Below are positions 16,531 through 24,353 of a stretch of 34,137 bases of DNA, piece after piece. Position 1 is the stretch's first letter. Each line of letters opens with the position of its first letter. The position numbers were made by a program, and so were the translations under genes. A model generated the notes under the pieces. It made no database searches. It saw only the letters and a program-made list of their open reading frames with translations, and was not told the DNA's origin. Origin of the DNA: Gemmiger formicilis (GTDB lineage Bacteria; Bacillota; Clostridia; Oscillospirales; Ruminococcaceae); assembly GCF_900167555.1 (NCBI RefSeq), contig NZ_FUYF01000021.1:1-34137 (forward strand). The letters run 5' to 3'.

Positions 16531-16832
16531 CAGATAAACAGCGGCGTGTGGGCGTGGAGCAGCCGCGCGAGTGCATCATCCACCGCATCAGTATAACCGC
16601 CCTCTGCCAAGCGCTGGGTGCGCAGTTGGTTGAGGGCGGCTTTTGCCAGCCGATACTCTGCTGCCGACATCGTCAGCTTACCTCCTGCGGGCAGATCGTT
16701 CACCCGCAGGATGAGCCGTCCCGTTTCTTCGGCACTGCCGCCGCGGGCGCGCTGGCCGTAGTAGACATCACCCAGCGCCTGGAGCAGGATACTTTTGTTG
16801 GCACGGTCAAGTTTCACTTTGCGTTCTGTCAT
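16527..16832 (-). CDS. Small conserved conjugative-element protein, unknown function
   Basis: This 101-aa protein starts MTERKVKLDRANKSILLQAL. AGGAGG lies eight bases before ATG 16832, and a longer frame to 16859 lacks a site. It is mostly helical with basic patches (YYGQRARGG) and has no recognised motif. It lies between pcfB and the DUF4240 gene, overlapping the latter by ATGA, so it is part of the transfer operon. Confidence 0.7.
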   Translation of the reverse strand: MTERKVKLDRANKSILLQALGDVYYGQRARGGSAEETGRLILRVNDLPAGGKLTMSAAEYRLAKAALNQLRTQRLAEGGYTDAVDDALARLLHAHTPLFIW

Positions 16833-16912
16833 TGTTTTTGCACCTCCTATCGCCAACATACCATAAGCATGGTCAAATAGCTATCCGTCATTTGAAAACA
16901 AACAGAAAACAT

Positions 16913-17653
16913 TTACCGCACCTTTTCTTTGCGCCGGATTTTTACCGGCATCTTCGGCATACGATCTTTCGGCGGCTCGACCTTGCGGCGCAGGTAGGCG
17001 GTAATATCCTGCAGTTCCATGCGAACGCTGGGGCGCTCACCCTTGGCTCGAAGCTGATCGGCGCGCGGCGACGGCGAGTTTGCAAAAGATTTGCTGCTGT
17101 CGGAGAAAGGCTCGGACGGACTGGCGTTCTCCGAGCCCTGCGGAAAACCCATGTTGAACTGCTCCTCGTCTGCGCCGACCTCAAATTCTACCGCGCCATC
17201 CTCGGTCTGGACGCGCTCGGTTTCCGGGGTAGGCTCGCTGCGCTCCTGCTGTACGGTGTCGATAAGTTCTGCCGTGCCGGTGTCCACGACATCCAACTGC
17301 AGTTTTTCAATAATGCGGTTTGCTTTGGACGCATCGTCCTGCAAGATAGCGATTTCAATGTGGTCGGGGTCCATCTTGTCACGGATGGGACAGAACAGCA
17401 GCCCATGCGCTTTAGCGGCACGGGCAAAATCATGCATACGGTCTTTGTCCACCGTGAAAAATTTCAGCGGCTTCTGTTCTTTCAGCAGCCGGATGAGGTG
17501 TGTTTTGCCGTGGGTCTTTTTGCTGTCGTGCAGCACCGCCTGTGCGAAAATAAAGAAGTTTTTCGCGGCGGTGCCGGAGATGCGCAGGGCAAACTCCGCA
17601 CCCTCCAGCGAGTAGCGGACGACCTGGTCTGCGGGTTCGGAGCCGTAATTCAT
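16913..17653 (-). CDS. PcfB-family (DUF3801) conjugation protein
   Basis: This 246-aa protein has the PcfB/DUF3801 core at about 10-125 (VRYSLEGAEFALRISGTAAK, LKFFTVDKDRMHDFARAAKA). An acidic, disordered region (about 130-200) and a basic tail with KDRMPKMPVKIRRKEK follow. In pCF10, PcfB acts with the coupling protein PcfC in substrate recruitment, so a similar role beside VirD4 is likely. The ATG overlaps the DUF4314 stop. Confidence 0.8.
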   Translation of the reverse strand: MNYGSEPADQVVRYSLEGAEFALRISGTAAKNFFIFAQAVLHDSKKTHGKTHLIRLLKEQKPLKFFTVDKDRMHDFARAAKAHGLLFCPIRDKMDPDHIEIAILQDDASKANRIIEKLQLDVVDTGTAELIDTVQQERSEPTPETERVQTEDGAVEFEVGADEEQFNMGFPQGSENASPSEPFSDSSKSFANSPSPRADQLRAKGERPSVRMELQDITAYLRRKVEPPKDRMPKMPVKIRRKEKVR

Positions 17654-17901
17654 CTGGCGTCACCGTCCTTTTCTTTGGGCACGGGCAAGCGGCTGAACGA
17701 GTCCACACCGGGGATGAGCGCAAGACTGCGCCCGCAGTCCCAATCTACATGGATTTGCCCGGCATCGTCGATACATTCCACCGTGCCCATAGAACCAGGC
17801 GGCACGGGGAACTCATCTTCCATGCAGCTGAGTTGCAGCCGCGTACCGGGCGGGTACTTGCGGCGCAGGTGTTCGATGTAGTCTTTGTTTGAATAATTCA
17901 T
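17650..17901 (-). CDS. DUF4314 protein
   Basis: This 83-aa protein is an SH3-like small beta domain: YPPGTRLQLSCMEDEFPVPP, GTVECIDDAGQIHVDWDCG, then LALIPGVDSF. It fits DUF4314, common in Tn1549-type elements. I choose ATG 17901 because AAGGA lies five bases before it; ATG 17907 touches that site. It is the first gene of the leftward transfer operon after the plus-strand ATPase gene, with which it shares a divergent intergenic region. Function unknown. Confidence 0.8.
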   Translation of the reverse strand: MNYSNKDYIEHLRRKYPPGTRLQLSCMEDEFPVPPGSMGTVECIDDAGQIHVDWDCGRSLALIPGVDSFSRLPVPKEKDGDAR

Positions 17902-17937
17902 ATACATCCTTCTTTCTTGAACATTTTGGACTCAATT

Positions 17938-17996
17938 CCAAAAAGTGCGTGACATTTTACACTTTTTGGCGTATACTATCATTAAAAGCTGTGGAG
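17938..17996 (+). promoter_or_regulatory. Promoter and operator-like inverted repeat for the AAA ATPase gene
   Basis: GTGACA (17949-17954) and TATACT (17972-17977) are spaced by 17 bp, a good vegetative promoter. A perfect inverted repeat, CCAAAAAGTG (17938-17947) and CACTTTTTGG (17960-17969), overlaps the -35 box and the spacer, as an operator would. GGAGG then precedes the ATG at 18005. The divergent DUF4314 gene starts 37 bp to the left and could be controlled by the same site. Confidence 0.72.
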
Positions 17997-18004
17997 GGTT
18001 TATT

Positions 18005-19210
18005 ATGCGGATTACCAGAACTGAATACCTGAATAAACTGATTGCGTTTAAGGACAAGCAACTCATCAAAGTCGTAACAGGTATCCGCCGCTGCGGAAAG
18101 TCTGTTTTGATGGAAATGTACCAAGATTGGCTGCTGCAGAATGGCGTCGAACAAGACCAAATTATTGCCATCAATTTTGAGGATATGGATTTTGAGGAAC
18201 TTACCGACTATAGAAAACTGTACGCTTACCTGAAAGACCGTCTTGTTCCCGAAAAGATGACTTACATTTTTCTGGATGAGATACAGCATGTCACGGATTT
18301 TCCTAAAGTGATCGACAGTTTGTATATCAAGAAAAATGTAGATATATACGTCACAGGTTCCAATGCCTATATGCTGTCCAGTGAAATAGCCACCCTTATT
18401 TCCGGGCGCTATGTGCAAATCGAAATGCTGCCGCTTTCTTTTAAGGAATATATGCAGAGTACCGGCAGTATGGAAGATCGCGGAATAAAATATACCGAAT
18501 ATCTGGAAAACAGCTCCTTTCCCTATGCGCTGGAACTTAAGGGGCATCCGAACGAGATTCGGGATTACTTGGATGGCATTTTCAACACGATCGTCGTAAA
18601 AGATATTTTGACACGAAGAAAGATCCTCGATCCGTTGATGTTGAAAAGTGTACTGCGCTATGTTTGTGACAACATCGGCAGTCCGCTTTCCTCCAAGAAA
18701 ATTGCAGACACCCTGACATCCGAAGGACGAAAAGTTGATGTAAAGACCGTCGAACGCTATCTTGATGCGCTGATTGAAAGCTACATTATCTATCCCGCAC
18801 AGCGGTATAATGTCAAGGGTAAGCAGTATCTGAAAACCTTAGGAAAATACTATGTCGTAGATATCGGTATGCGATTTATGCTGCTTGGCAAACGCAATAC
18901 AGACGCTGGGCATATTCTGGAAAATGTGATTTATCTGGAACTGCTGCGGCGCGGCTATGATGTGTATGTCGGAAAGGTCGATTCTTTTGAGGTCGATTTT
19001 GTGGCAATGAACGGCAACAGTACCTTCTATTACCAAGTGGCACTTTCCGTTCGTGATGCGGATACCCTGCAGCGGGAGCTGCGACCCTTACTGTCCATCC
19101 GCGACCACTATCCTAAATATATTCTTACGATGGATGATGATCCGGAGGAACAGTATGACGGCATTCGCCGCATCAATGCGCGGGATTGGCTGCTGGGTCT
19201 TACAGATTAA
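18005..19210 (+). CDS. AAA ATPase with DUF4143 domain
   Basis: This 401-aa protein has an AAA_14 ATPase domain with Walker A GIRRCGKS (26-33) and Walker B IFLDEIQ (88-94), a sensor-like segment VTGSNAYMLSSEI, and LISGRYVQIEMLPLSFKEY. A C-terminal DUF4143 region with a nuclease-like fold pattern (YDVYVGKVDSFEVDF) follows. The cellular role of this family is unsettled. It is the only complete plus-strand gene in the element, has its own promoter, and its stop overlaps that of the relaxase (shared TTAA at 19207-19210). Codon choice is more AT-rich than its neighbours. It looks like independently acquired cargo. Confidence 0.88.
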   Translation: MRITRTEYLNKLIAFKDKQLIKVVTGIRRCGKSVLMEMYQDWLLQNGVEQDQIIAINFEDMDFEELTDYRKLYAYLKDRLVPEKMTYIFLDEIQHVTDFPKVIDSLYIKKNVDIYVTGSNAYMLSSEIATLISGRYVQIEMLPLSFKEYMQSTGSMEDRGIKYTEYLENSSFPYALELKGHPNEIRDYLDGIFNTIVVKDILTRRKILDPLMLKSVLRYVCDNIGSPLSSKKIADTLTSEGRKVDVKTVERYLDALIESYIIYPAQRYNVKGKQYLKTLGKYYVVDIGMRFMLLGKRNTDAGHILENVIYLELLRRGYDVYVGKVDSFEVDFVAMNGNSTFYYQVALSVRDADTLQRELRPLLSIRDHYPKYILTMDDDPEEQYDGIRRINARDWLLGLTD

Positions 19211-20520
19211 CGTGTTGTAATATCGGGGCGGAGGTCACGCGCACGTTCCTGTTCGCGCTGTTGTTGCGCAGCGCGGTCGCTGCGGGCTTCGGTGAGGTGC
19301 TGCTGCACCTCGATTGAATGTTCTGCGATTTTGCGGCAGAGCCGTTCCTCTTGGCGAAGCTGCTTTAGGGCGGTGTTGACCGATTCACATTGCAATTGTA
19401 CATCATCGGTTTTGGGTAGTTGCTTACGCTTTGTCTGCAACTGCCCAATTTCTGTTTGCAGGGCTTTTCGGTGAGTTTCCAGCTGCTCCAGCGTGTCAAT
19501 GTTGTGCTTGGATAGGAACTCCATCTGCCGGATTCTCTGATCCAGCTTATAGGCATCCTGCCGCACGGCATAGCTGGGGCGACGAGGTTTGCGAGGGAGC
19601 GCACCCAACTCGTACAGGTAACGGTAGTACAGCGCCCGCAGCCCGGTCAGCTTGCGACGGGGCTTGCCGCCGTGCAGCCGCCCATATTGGACGCGCGGTG
19701 AGTTTTCCACGAAACATCGGTTAAATTGTGGATAAAGGATGCGCGTCTGGATGGCTTCTGGCGTGTACCGCTTGCCCAGCGTTTTGAAGCGAACAAAGCG
19801 CTCTTTTCCGGGTGGACGCAAAACGGGATACTTGCGTCCCATGCGGACTTCATAGCCTTTGCGCTCCAGCGCGTTAAGAAACTGCCGCCAGGTAAGGCTC
19901 TGCTGGATAGCGTCGTCCACATCCTGTCGGATGGCGGTGCGCCATGTGGGCTGACCGTTTTTCTCCGCCAACCATTCGGCGTAGGGCTTTGCCACATGAT
20001 TAGAGTTTTCGGTGTCGATGACAGACAGCTTATATTTTCGGCAAAGTTCATCTGACACTGCGCGGATTTCCGTCACATAGCTTTTATAGTTGCTGCGATA
20101 CTTTTTGCCATCCACACAGCTGACCGAGTTCCAGACGATGTGCGAATGGATATGCCCGGTGTTCAGGTGCGTACCGATGACATATTCATACCGCCCGCCC
20201 AGCACGCGAGCTGCCAGTTCCTTTGCGATTTGGTGCGCCAGTTCGGGGGAGACTTCTCCTGCAGCGAAGCTCTGCACAAGGTGATACCCCTGCACACCGC
20301 CCGACTTGTGCCAGCGTTCCTTGGTTTGCCGCATATCGGTAAAGGCGGTTTCCAGCGTGCAGGCATACGAGCTTTCAAAGCAGGATTGCTCTGTTTTGTC
20401 GCGGTTGGCTGCATAGTCCAATGCGTCCTGCAAAGATACCGCCGTGGTCTTTTCTTTGTTCATCACATACTTCACCGCCCGATCCAGACGGCAGACAGGG
20501 ATCACGGATGTGTAAGCCAT
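19207..20520 (-). CDS. MOBP-type relaxase of the conjugative element
   Basis: This 437-aa protein starts transfer by nicking oriT. The nuclease domain includes the probable catalytic Tyr18 (KYVMNKEKT) and the metal-binding motif GTHLNTGHIHSHIVWN, with His118, His123 and His125. The C-terminal third is basic and coiled-coil-prone (IRQMEFLSKHNIDTLEQLET onward). The start is ATG 20520, with GGAGG at suitable distance overlapping the mobC stop. It follows mobC and the candidate oriT, the usual MOBP layout. Its stop shares TTAA with the convergent ATPase gene. Confidence 0.92.
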   Translation of the reverse strand: MAYTSVIPVCRLDRAVKYVMNKEKTTAVSLQDALDYAANRDKTEQSCFESSYACTLETAFTDMRQTKERWHKSGGVQGYHLVQSFAAGEVSPELAHQIAKELAARVLGGRYEYVIGTHLNTGHIHSHIVWNSVSCVDGKKYRSNYKSYVTEIRAVSDELCRKYKLSVIDTENSNHVAKPYAEWLAEKNGQPTWRTAIRQDVDDAIQQSLTWRQFLNALERKGYEVRMGRKYPVLRPPGKERFVRFKTLGKRYTPEAIQTRILYPQFNRCFVENSPRVQYGRLHGGKPRRKLTGLRALYYRYLYELGALPRKPRRPSYAVRQDAYKLDQRIRQMEFLSKHNIDTLEQLETHRKALQTEIGQLQTKRKQLPKTDDVQLQCESVNTALKQLRQEERLCRKIAEHSIEVQQHLTEARSDRAAQQQREQERARDLRPDITTR

Positions 20521-20535
20521 ATTTCATAGAGCCTC

Positions 20536-20844
20536 CTAGTAGTTTTCTTTTATCTCACGCCAGACTTCCTTGGCGATGCGCATCATCTCGTCCACGCTTT
20601 GCTGCCCCGCCACGCCCGTGCTGTTGGCGCGATGCGCAAGCTGGTTTGCGTTGTTGCACAAACCGGAAATTTGCCGCACAAGTTCCGCATGGTGTGTGCA
20701 GGGGCGCGGATGGATTTCTTTGTCCAAGATAAGGGAGCGCAGGTATTCTTCTCTCGGCAAACCACTCATTTCAACTTGCTCGCAAAGATACCGATATTCA
20801 CGCTCATTTAATCGTAACGGGATAACATGACCGCGTCTGCGCAT
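20536..20844 (-). CDS. mobC: MobC-type relaxosome protein
   Basis: This 102-aa protein has the MobC pattern: a ribbon-helix-helix-like N-terminus (HVIPLRLNEREYRYLCEQVE) and C-terminal LVRQISGLCNNANQLAHRAN. It should bind oriT and help the relaxase melt and nick it. I choose ATG 20844, which leaves the inverted repeats at 20853-20893 non-coding. A TTG at 20889 would put the palindrome inside the gene. Neither has a clear ribosome binding site. Confidence 0.85.
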   Translation of the reverse strand: MRRRGHVIPLRLNEREYRYLCEQVEMSGLPREEYLRSLILDKEIHPRPCTHHAELVRQISGLCNNANQLAHRANSTGVAGQQSVDEMMRIAKEVWREIKENY

Positions 20845-20852
20845 TGCGGGGG

Positions 20853-20927
20853 TTTGGGGATCACCCCAAAAGTGCGTTTGGATATCCAAACGCTATGCTT
20901 GCCAAACACGACACCCCGCAGAACGGT
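20853..20927. other. Candidate origin of transfer (oriT)
   Basis: Between the DUF7768-like gene and mobC lie two perfect inverted repeats: TTTGGGG-ATCA-CCCCAAA (20853-20870) and the 20-bp palindrome GCGTTTGGATATCCAAACGC (20874-20893). About 35 bp of unpaired sequence follows. Position directly upstream of mobC-relaxase and the repeat density suggest oriT. No nick site can be assigned with confidence. Confidence 0.6.
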
Positions 20928-21266
20928 TCATGACACAAGGTCGTCGCCCTCCGAAACGGCTTTCTTCAAACCGTCCAAGGTTGTGACAATACGGTTGTAT
21001 TTCTGTGCCAAGCCGATCTGCGCGTTGGTGGTTGCATCCTGATTCCGGCTGCAGACCACCAGCATCGGGCAGCGCAGCAGCTTATCCCGCACAATGGCGG
21101 TGTATTCGCTGCGTTCCACGGCATCTTCCAGCACCAAATACTGGCTGTCCTGCAATTTGGGGCATACCGGCAGGTAGCCCAGCAGGTAGACTTCACGGCA
21201 ATAATTGCGGAGATGTTTGGAGGTTGCGCCCTCGCTGGCGCAGATAAAAGCCCAAGGTCGTTTCAT
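20928..21266 (-). CDS. DUF7768-like protein (deoxyribosyltransferase-like fold)
   Basis: This 112-aa protein opens MKRPWAFICASEGATSKHLR, continues with YCREVYLLGYLPVCPKLQD, and ends with MLVVCSRNQDATTNAQIGLA. The pattern of a short strand, a helix and a second strand with a conserved SRNQ-type loop resembles the DUF7768/nucleoside deoxyribosyltransferase-like group. These are often encoded before mobC in such elements. Binding of a nucleotide is inference. AAGGAAA precedes ATG 21266. Confidence 0.6.
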   Translation of the reverse strand: MKRPWAFICASEGATSKHLRNYCREVYLLGYLPVCPKLQDSQYLVLEDAVERSEYTAIVRDKLLRCPMLVVCSRNQDATTNAQIGLAQKYNRIVTTLDGLKKAVSEGDDLVS

Positions 21267-21294
21267 TTTCGTGTTTCCTTTCTGAATTTCGGGA

Positions 21295-21357
21295 GTGAAT
21301 CAAATTTGATTCACTATTTTTAAGTTGGCGGTCAAAAGTGAATCAGTTCTGATTCAC
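21295..21357. repeat. Paired GTGAATCA inverted repeats after the methyltransferase gene
   Basis: A perfect 20-bp palindrome GTGAATCAAATTTGATTCAC (21295-21314) is followed by TATTTTT on the plus strand. A second hairpin, GTGAATCA-GTTC-TGATTCAC (21338-21357), overlaps the methyltransferase stop. Together they contain four GANTC sites, with a fifth at 21362-21366 inside the gene. They may be terminators or protein-binding sites. Confidence 0.7.
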
Positions 21358-22146
21358 TTCGGATTCAAGGGCAGTTTTCAGCCGTTCAGTGCTGCGTTGG
21401 AAGTAGGCGTCCGACATCTCAATGCCGACAGCCTCATAGCCTTCCTGCACAGCGGCCAGCACGGTGGTGCCCGCCCCGGCAAAGGGGTCAAGGATGCGCC
21501 CGCCCGGCTCGCAGATCTGCACCACATCCCGCATAAGCTGCAAGGGCTTTTCGGTGACATGGATGCGGTTCTGGGGATTCGGGTAACGGAACACGCCCGG
21601 CAGACACCCAACATTTCTCTCAAGCGGCATTTTGCCGTTGGACCCCCACACGATGTACTCAGACTGCTGGCGGAAGCGTCCTTTCTGTGGGCGGCTGGCG
21701 ACTTTATCCCACACGGCTACACCGCGCCAGGTCCAGCCCGCCCACTGCAAAGCCAGCGTCATAGCGGGCAGCTGCCGCCAATCGATGAACAGGCAGACAG
21801 GCGCGCCGGGCTTGGCAATGCGGCGGGCATCCTGCAGCCATGCCGCCGTCCAGAACATCCAACTCAGCTGATCCATCTGGTCGCTGTCAAAGTCGGGCAG
21901 CGCCTTTTCTTTGCTCATGCTGCTGTACTTTTCGCTGGTGCTGCGGTTCTTGGTGGTCTGGTTGCTGCCGCCGCTGGCGTAAGGCGGGTCGGTGATGATG
22001 GCATCGAAGCTGTTCGGCTCAAACTGGCGGAGTATCTGCAGGGAATCTCCGTGCAAGATCGACCAGCGGTCACCGCCGCAGTGTTCGGGCATCCGGAAAT
22101 CCGGGTTGAGAATGTTGAGCGTTTCGGGAGTTTTCGTCAAAGGCAT
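21343..22146 (-). CDS. Beta-class DNA methyltransferase
   Basis: This 267-aa enzyme transfers a methyl group from S-adenosylmethionine to adenine N6 or cytosine N4 in DNA. The catalytic motif DPPY (53-56) precedes the SAM-binding motif DPFAGAG (220-226), the beta-class order, as in CcrM-like enzymes. HVTEKPLQLMRDVV is also typical. The target-recognition part between about 85 and 180 gives no clear specificity. No restriction enzyme is nearby, so it is a solitary methylase, probably for protection from host restriction or for regulation. AAGGAAG precedes ATG 22146. A metK gene upstream in the same operon could supply its cofactor. Confidence 0.9.
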   Translation of the reverse strand: MPLTKTPETLNILNPDFRMPEHCGGDRWSILHGDSLQILRQFEPNSFDAIITDPPYASGGSNQTTKNRSTSEKYSSMSKEKALPDFDSDQMDQLSWMFWTAAWLQDARRIAKPGAPVCLFIDWRQLPAMTLALQWAGWTWRGVAVWDKVASRPQKGRFRQQSEYIVWGSNGKMPLERNVGCLPGVFRYPNPQNRIHVTEKPLQLMRDVVQICEPGGRILDPFAGAGTTVLAAVQEGYEAVGIEMSDAYFQRSTERLKTALESEVNQN

Positions 22147-22158
22147 CTTCCTTTCGTT

Positions 22159-22743
22159 TTATCGTTCAAAATCATGGGTACGGGGTTCTTTCGGGGGCGG
22201 TGTGCGGCTGGCTGTCTGTACAGAAACACGGTCATCTTCGAGTACAAAGCAGTCCTGCGTCCTGTTGTCGAGCTTAGTACCGGGCAGAACAACGGCATTG
22301 CCGCGGCAGACTACATTGCCGGAGATTTCGCCATATACACGGGCGCTGCCGTCAATGATCGGTGCGCACAAGGTTTGCTCATCCTGCCGAATCACGGCAT
22401 AACCGCAGACACAGCTTTTTCCCGTGAGCAGCCCGCCGCATACGATGGCATCATCCTGCACAGTGGCATCCCCCATTACGGTGGCGTTCTTGCCGACATA
22501 GGCGCAGCCCTTTGCAACGGCATGATCTGTAAGGAGGGCGTCACCGCAGACAACTGCATTTTCACAGGCGATGGCATCCGCTGAAATCCACGCGCGACCA
22601 GCTTGGTCTAGGTTATCGCGGCTTTCCACATAGCCGCCGAGCATCCCGGCAAGGACATCCTCGGTCAGATCCGTCACCGCACGGATACGGTGCAGGTTAG
22701 GATTGTCAGGATGGGCGATGTCGGTGATCTCGTATTTCTTCAT
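22159..22743 (-). CDS. Left-handed beta-helix (hexapeptide-like) protein
   Basis: This 194-aa protein has a repeated pattern between about 50 and 165 (AIACENAVVCGDALLTDHAV, CAYVGKNATVMGDATVQDDA). Alternating small and hydrophobic residues every five to six positions there indicate a parallel beta-helix. The first 45 residues are separate (KKYEITDIAHPDNPNLHRIR) and the tail is proline-rich and basic. No acyltransferase catalytic histidine is apparent, so a structural or binding role is more likely than an enzyme. Its ATG overlaps the upstream stop (ATGA). Confidence 0.65.
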   Translation of the reverse strand: MKKYEITDIAHPDNPNLHRIRAVTDLTEDVLAGMLGGYVESRDNLDQAGRAWISADAIACENAVVCGDALLTDHAVAKGCAYVGKNATVMGDATVQDDAIVCGGLLTGKSCVCGYAVIRQDEQTLCAPIIDGSARVYGEISGNVVCRGNAVVLPGTKLDNRTQDCFVLEDDRVSVQTASRTPPPKEPRTHDFER

Positions 22744-23465
22744 CTGGCATCACCCCGGTCACGCTTGGGCGTAGGGCTGGGCGACAGTTCGGTTTCCACA
22801 TACTCGGAAACGATGCTGAGTGCTTTCGGGTAGCTGTCGCAGGACATAACGCGGTCACGCATTTCCTTGGCTTTTTCACCTTGCCCGCTGTTTTTCAGCA
22901 GCCGGGAGGCACGCCCCATAATGGCGAAAATGTTGCCGTCCTGCCCAATCAGCTGCATCTTGGGCTTCTTGGGACGGTTCAACAGTTTTTTGAACTCGGT
23001 CATATCCGGCACATCGCGTTTCAGTTCAAAATCGTGATCCTGCCAGAAATGGACATACAGCTTGCCGTCCCCAACATCGATCTCCCGCTGCTCAAAGCCC
23101 TCGCCCCAGCCATCGCTGTACTGACCGGAAATATATGCGCAGACCACGGCCTGTTCCTCGGCGGTAAGCGGTGCGTCCGTATCGACCCACAGGGAGCCGA
23201 CCAGTTCACCGTTCACCTCGTCCACCGTGGGAACGGCACGAACGACCTTGCGGCGGACGGAATCGTCCTCGCGGTAATATCGCATCAGGTCGCCGTAAAA
23301 GTCTTTGACATCCTCGTAGATGGCATCGCGGATAACATCGCGGTAGCCGGTCAGTTCTTTGCCGGTGTAAGGGATACCCTCGTATTCGCTGTAGTCATCG
23401 TCCAAATCCTCGGTGTCATTCGGGAAAAAGTCCGCAGTCAAGGGAGAATAAAATTTCATCTGCAA
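22740..23465 (-). CDS. Conserved conjugative-element protein, unknown function
   Basis: This 241-aa acidic protein opens with MKFYSPLTADFFPND after a TTG start. TTG 23465 has GAGG nine bases upstream; the in-frame ATG at 23459 is further away. The middle contains LTAEEQAVVCAYISGQYSDG and WGEGFEQREIDVGDGKLYVH, the pattern of a domain found in phage and element proteins of unknown role. The C-terminal half is helical and basic. It overlaps the beta-helix gene by ATGA. Confidence 0.65.
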   Translation of the reverse strand: MQMKFYSPLTADFFPNDTEDLDDDYSEYEGIPYTGKELTGYRDVIRDAIYEDVKDFYGDLMRYYREDDSVRRKVVRAVPTVDEVNGELVGSLWVDTDAPLTAEEQAVVCAYISGQYSDGWGEGFEQREIDVGDGKLYVHFWQDHDFELKRDVPDMTEFKKLLNRPKKPKMQLIGQDGNIFAIMGRASRLLKNSGQGEKAKEMRDRVMSCDSYPKALSIVSEYVETELSPSPTPKRDRGDAR

Positions 23466-23476
23466 ATTGCATCACC

Positions 23477-24283
23477 TCAATTTCTGCCGCACAGGTCATG
23501 GTCGATCTGCGCGGCATAGTAATTTTCTATCGTCAGCGGCGCATTGTAGAGCGCCGCCAGTAAGTATTGCTTGATGTTTCGGATACGGGGCGGGTTGTCC
23601 CTGAGACAATCCAGAACATACTGAATGTGTTCTGCGCCCAATTTTAGGAATCGAGATTTTACTACTTCTGCAGGCATTTCCTCACCCGAAATGCGGATAG
23701 CCGCCCGCTTGGAGCAAACCACATCCAGCATCAACTCCACCAGTTCATCCAATCGCATCGTATCCATCGGGTTATTCTGCGCCAAAATCGGATACTCGAT
23801 ATTTTTCAGCAGCAGGGCGCGGTACTCTGTCCGCTGGCCCGCCGCGCGGATAGGATTCGATACGTTATTTGTTTCTTCTTTATTTATTTCTTTAGTATTT
23901 AATTGTGCAGGATTTTCCTGTACAGGTTTTTCCCTTTTAGGCTCTGCCTGTTTTGGTTGGGCACAGTTCGGCTCGTCCTGTTCCGGGGGCTGCGGCTGTT
24001 CCAGAACCGTGTATTCCATGCCCCGCATCTGGCCGTTCCTGTCGCGGATGCGGCGGCGGATAATATAACCCGCTGCTTCTAACTCGCGCACGGTGGCACA
24101 CACGCTGTCCACGCCCTCTTTGCAGATGGACGCCAACCCGCGCGTGGTATAATCCCAATCTTCGGGCAGAGACAGCATCAAAGATAAAAGCCCCTTCGCC
24201 TTGAGCGAAAGAGCCTTGTTGCGCAGATGATGGTTGGACATGATGGTATAATTTTGCGTCTTTTGTACACGGAACACAGCCAT
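23477..24283 (-). CDS. Winged-helix replication-type protein (DUF6017-like)
   Basis: This 268-aa protein begins with a winged-helix domain (MAVFRVQKTQNYTIMSNHHL, LSLMLSLPEDWDYTTRGLAS) like the replication-initiator or helix-turn-helix proteins of Firmicutes elements. A low-complexity linker follows (about 95-140, rich in P, E, Q and K). A C-terminal helical domain (LDELVELMLDVVCSKRAAIR, IKQYLLAALYNAPLTIENYY) matches DUF6017. AGGAGG precedes ATG 24283. It probably binds the element's DNA for replication or control, together with the TOPRIM protein encoded just upstream. Confidence 0.78.
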   Translation of the reverse strand: MAVFRVQKTQNYTIMSNHHLRNKALSLKAKGLLSLMLSLPEDWDYTTRGLASICKEGVDSVCATVRELEAAGYIIRRRIRDRNGQMRGMEYTVLEQPQPPEQDEPNCAQPKQAEPKREKPVQENPAQLNTKEINKEETNNVSNPIRAAGQRTEYRALLLKNIEYPILAQNNPMDTMRLDELVELMLDVVCSKRAAIRISGEEMPAEVVKSRFLKLGAEHIQYVLDCLRDNPPRIRNIKQYLLAALYNAPLTIENYYAAQIDHDLCGRN

Positions 24284-24353
24284 AACGATTTACCTCCTGT
24301 TTATGCCCTATAAGTGGGCGAACGATTTCTGACTTTCATGTTGATTTCTCTCT

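Noticed and set aside
21343-22146. A restriction-modification system
   Set aside because: No endonuclease-like gene lies beside the methyltransferase; neighbours are a DUF7768-like protein and a beta-helix protein.
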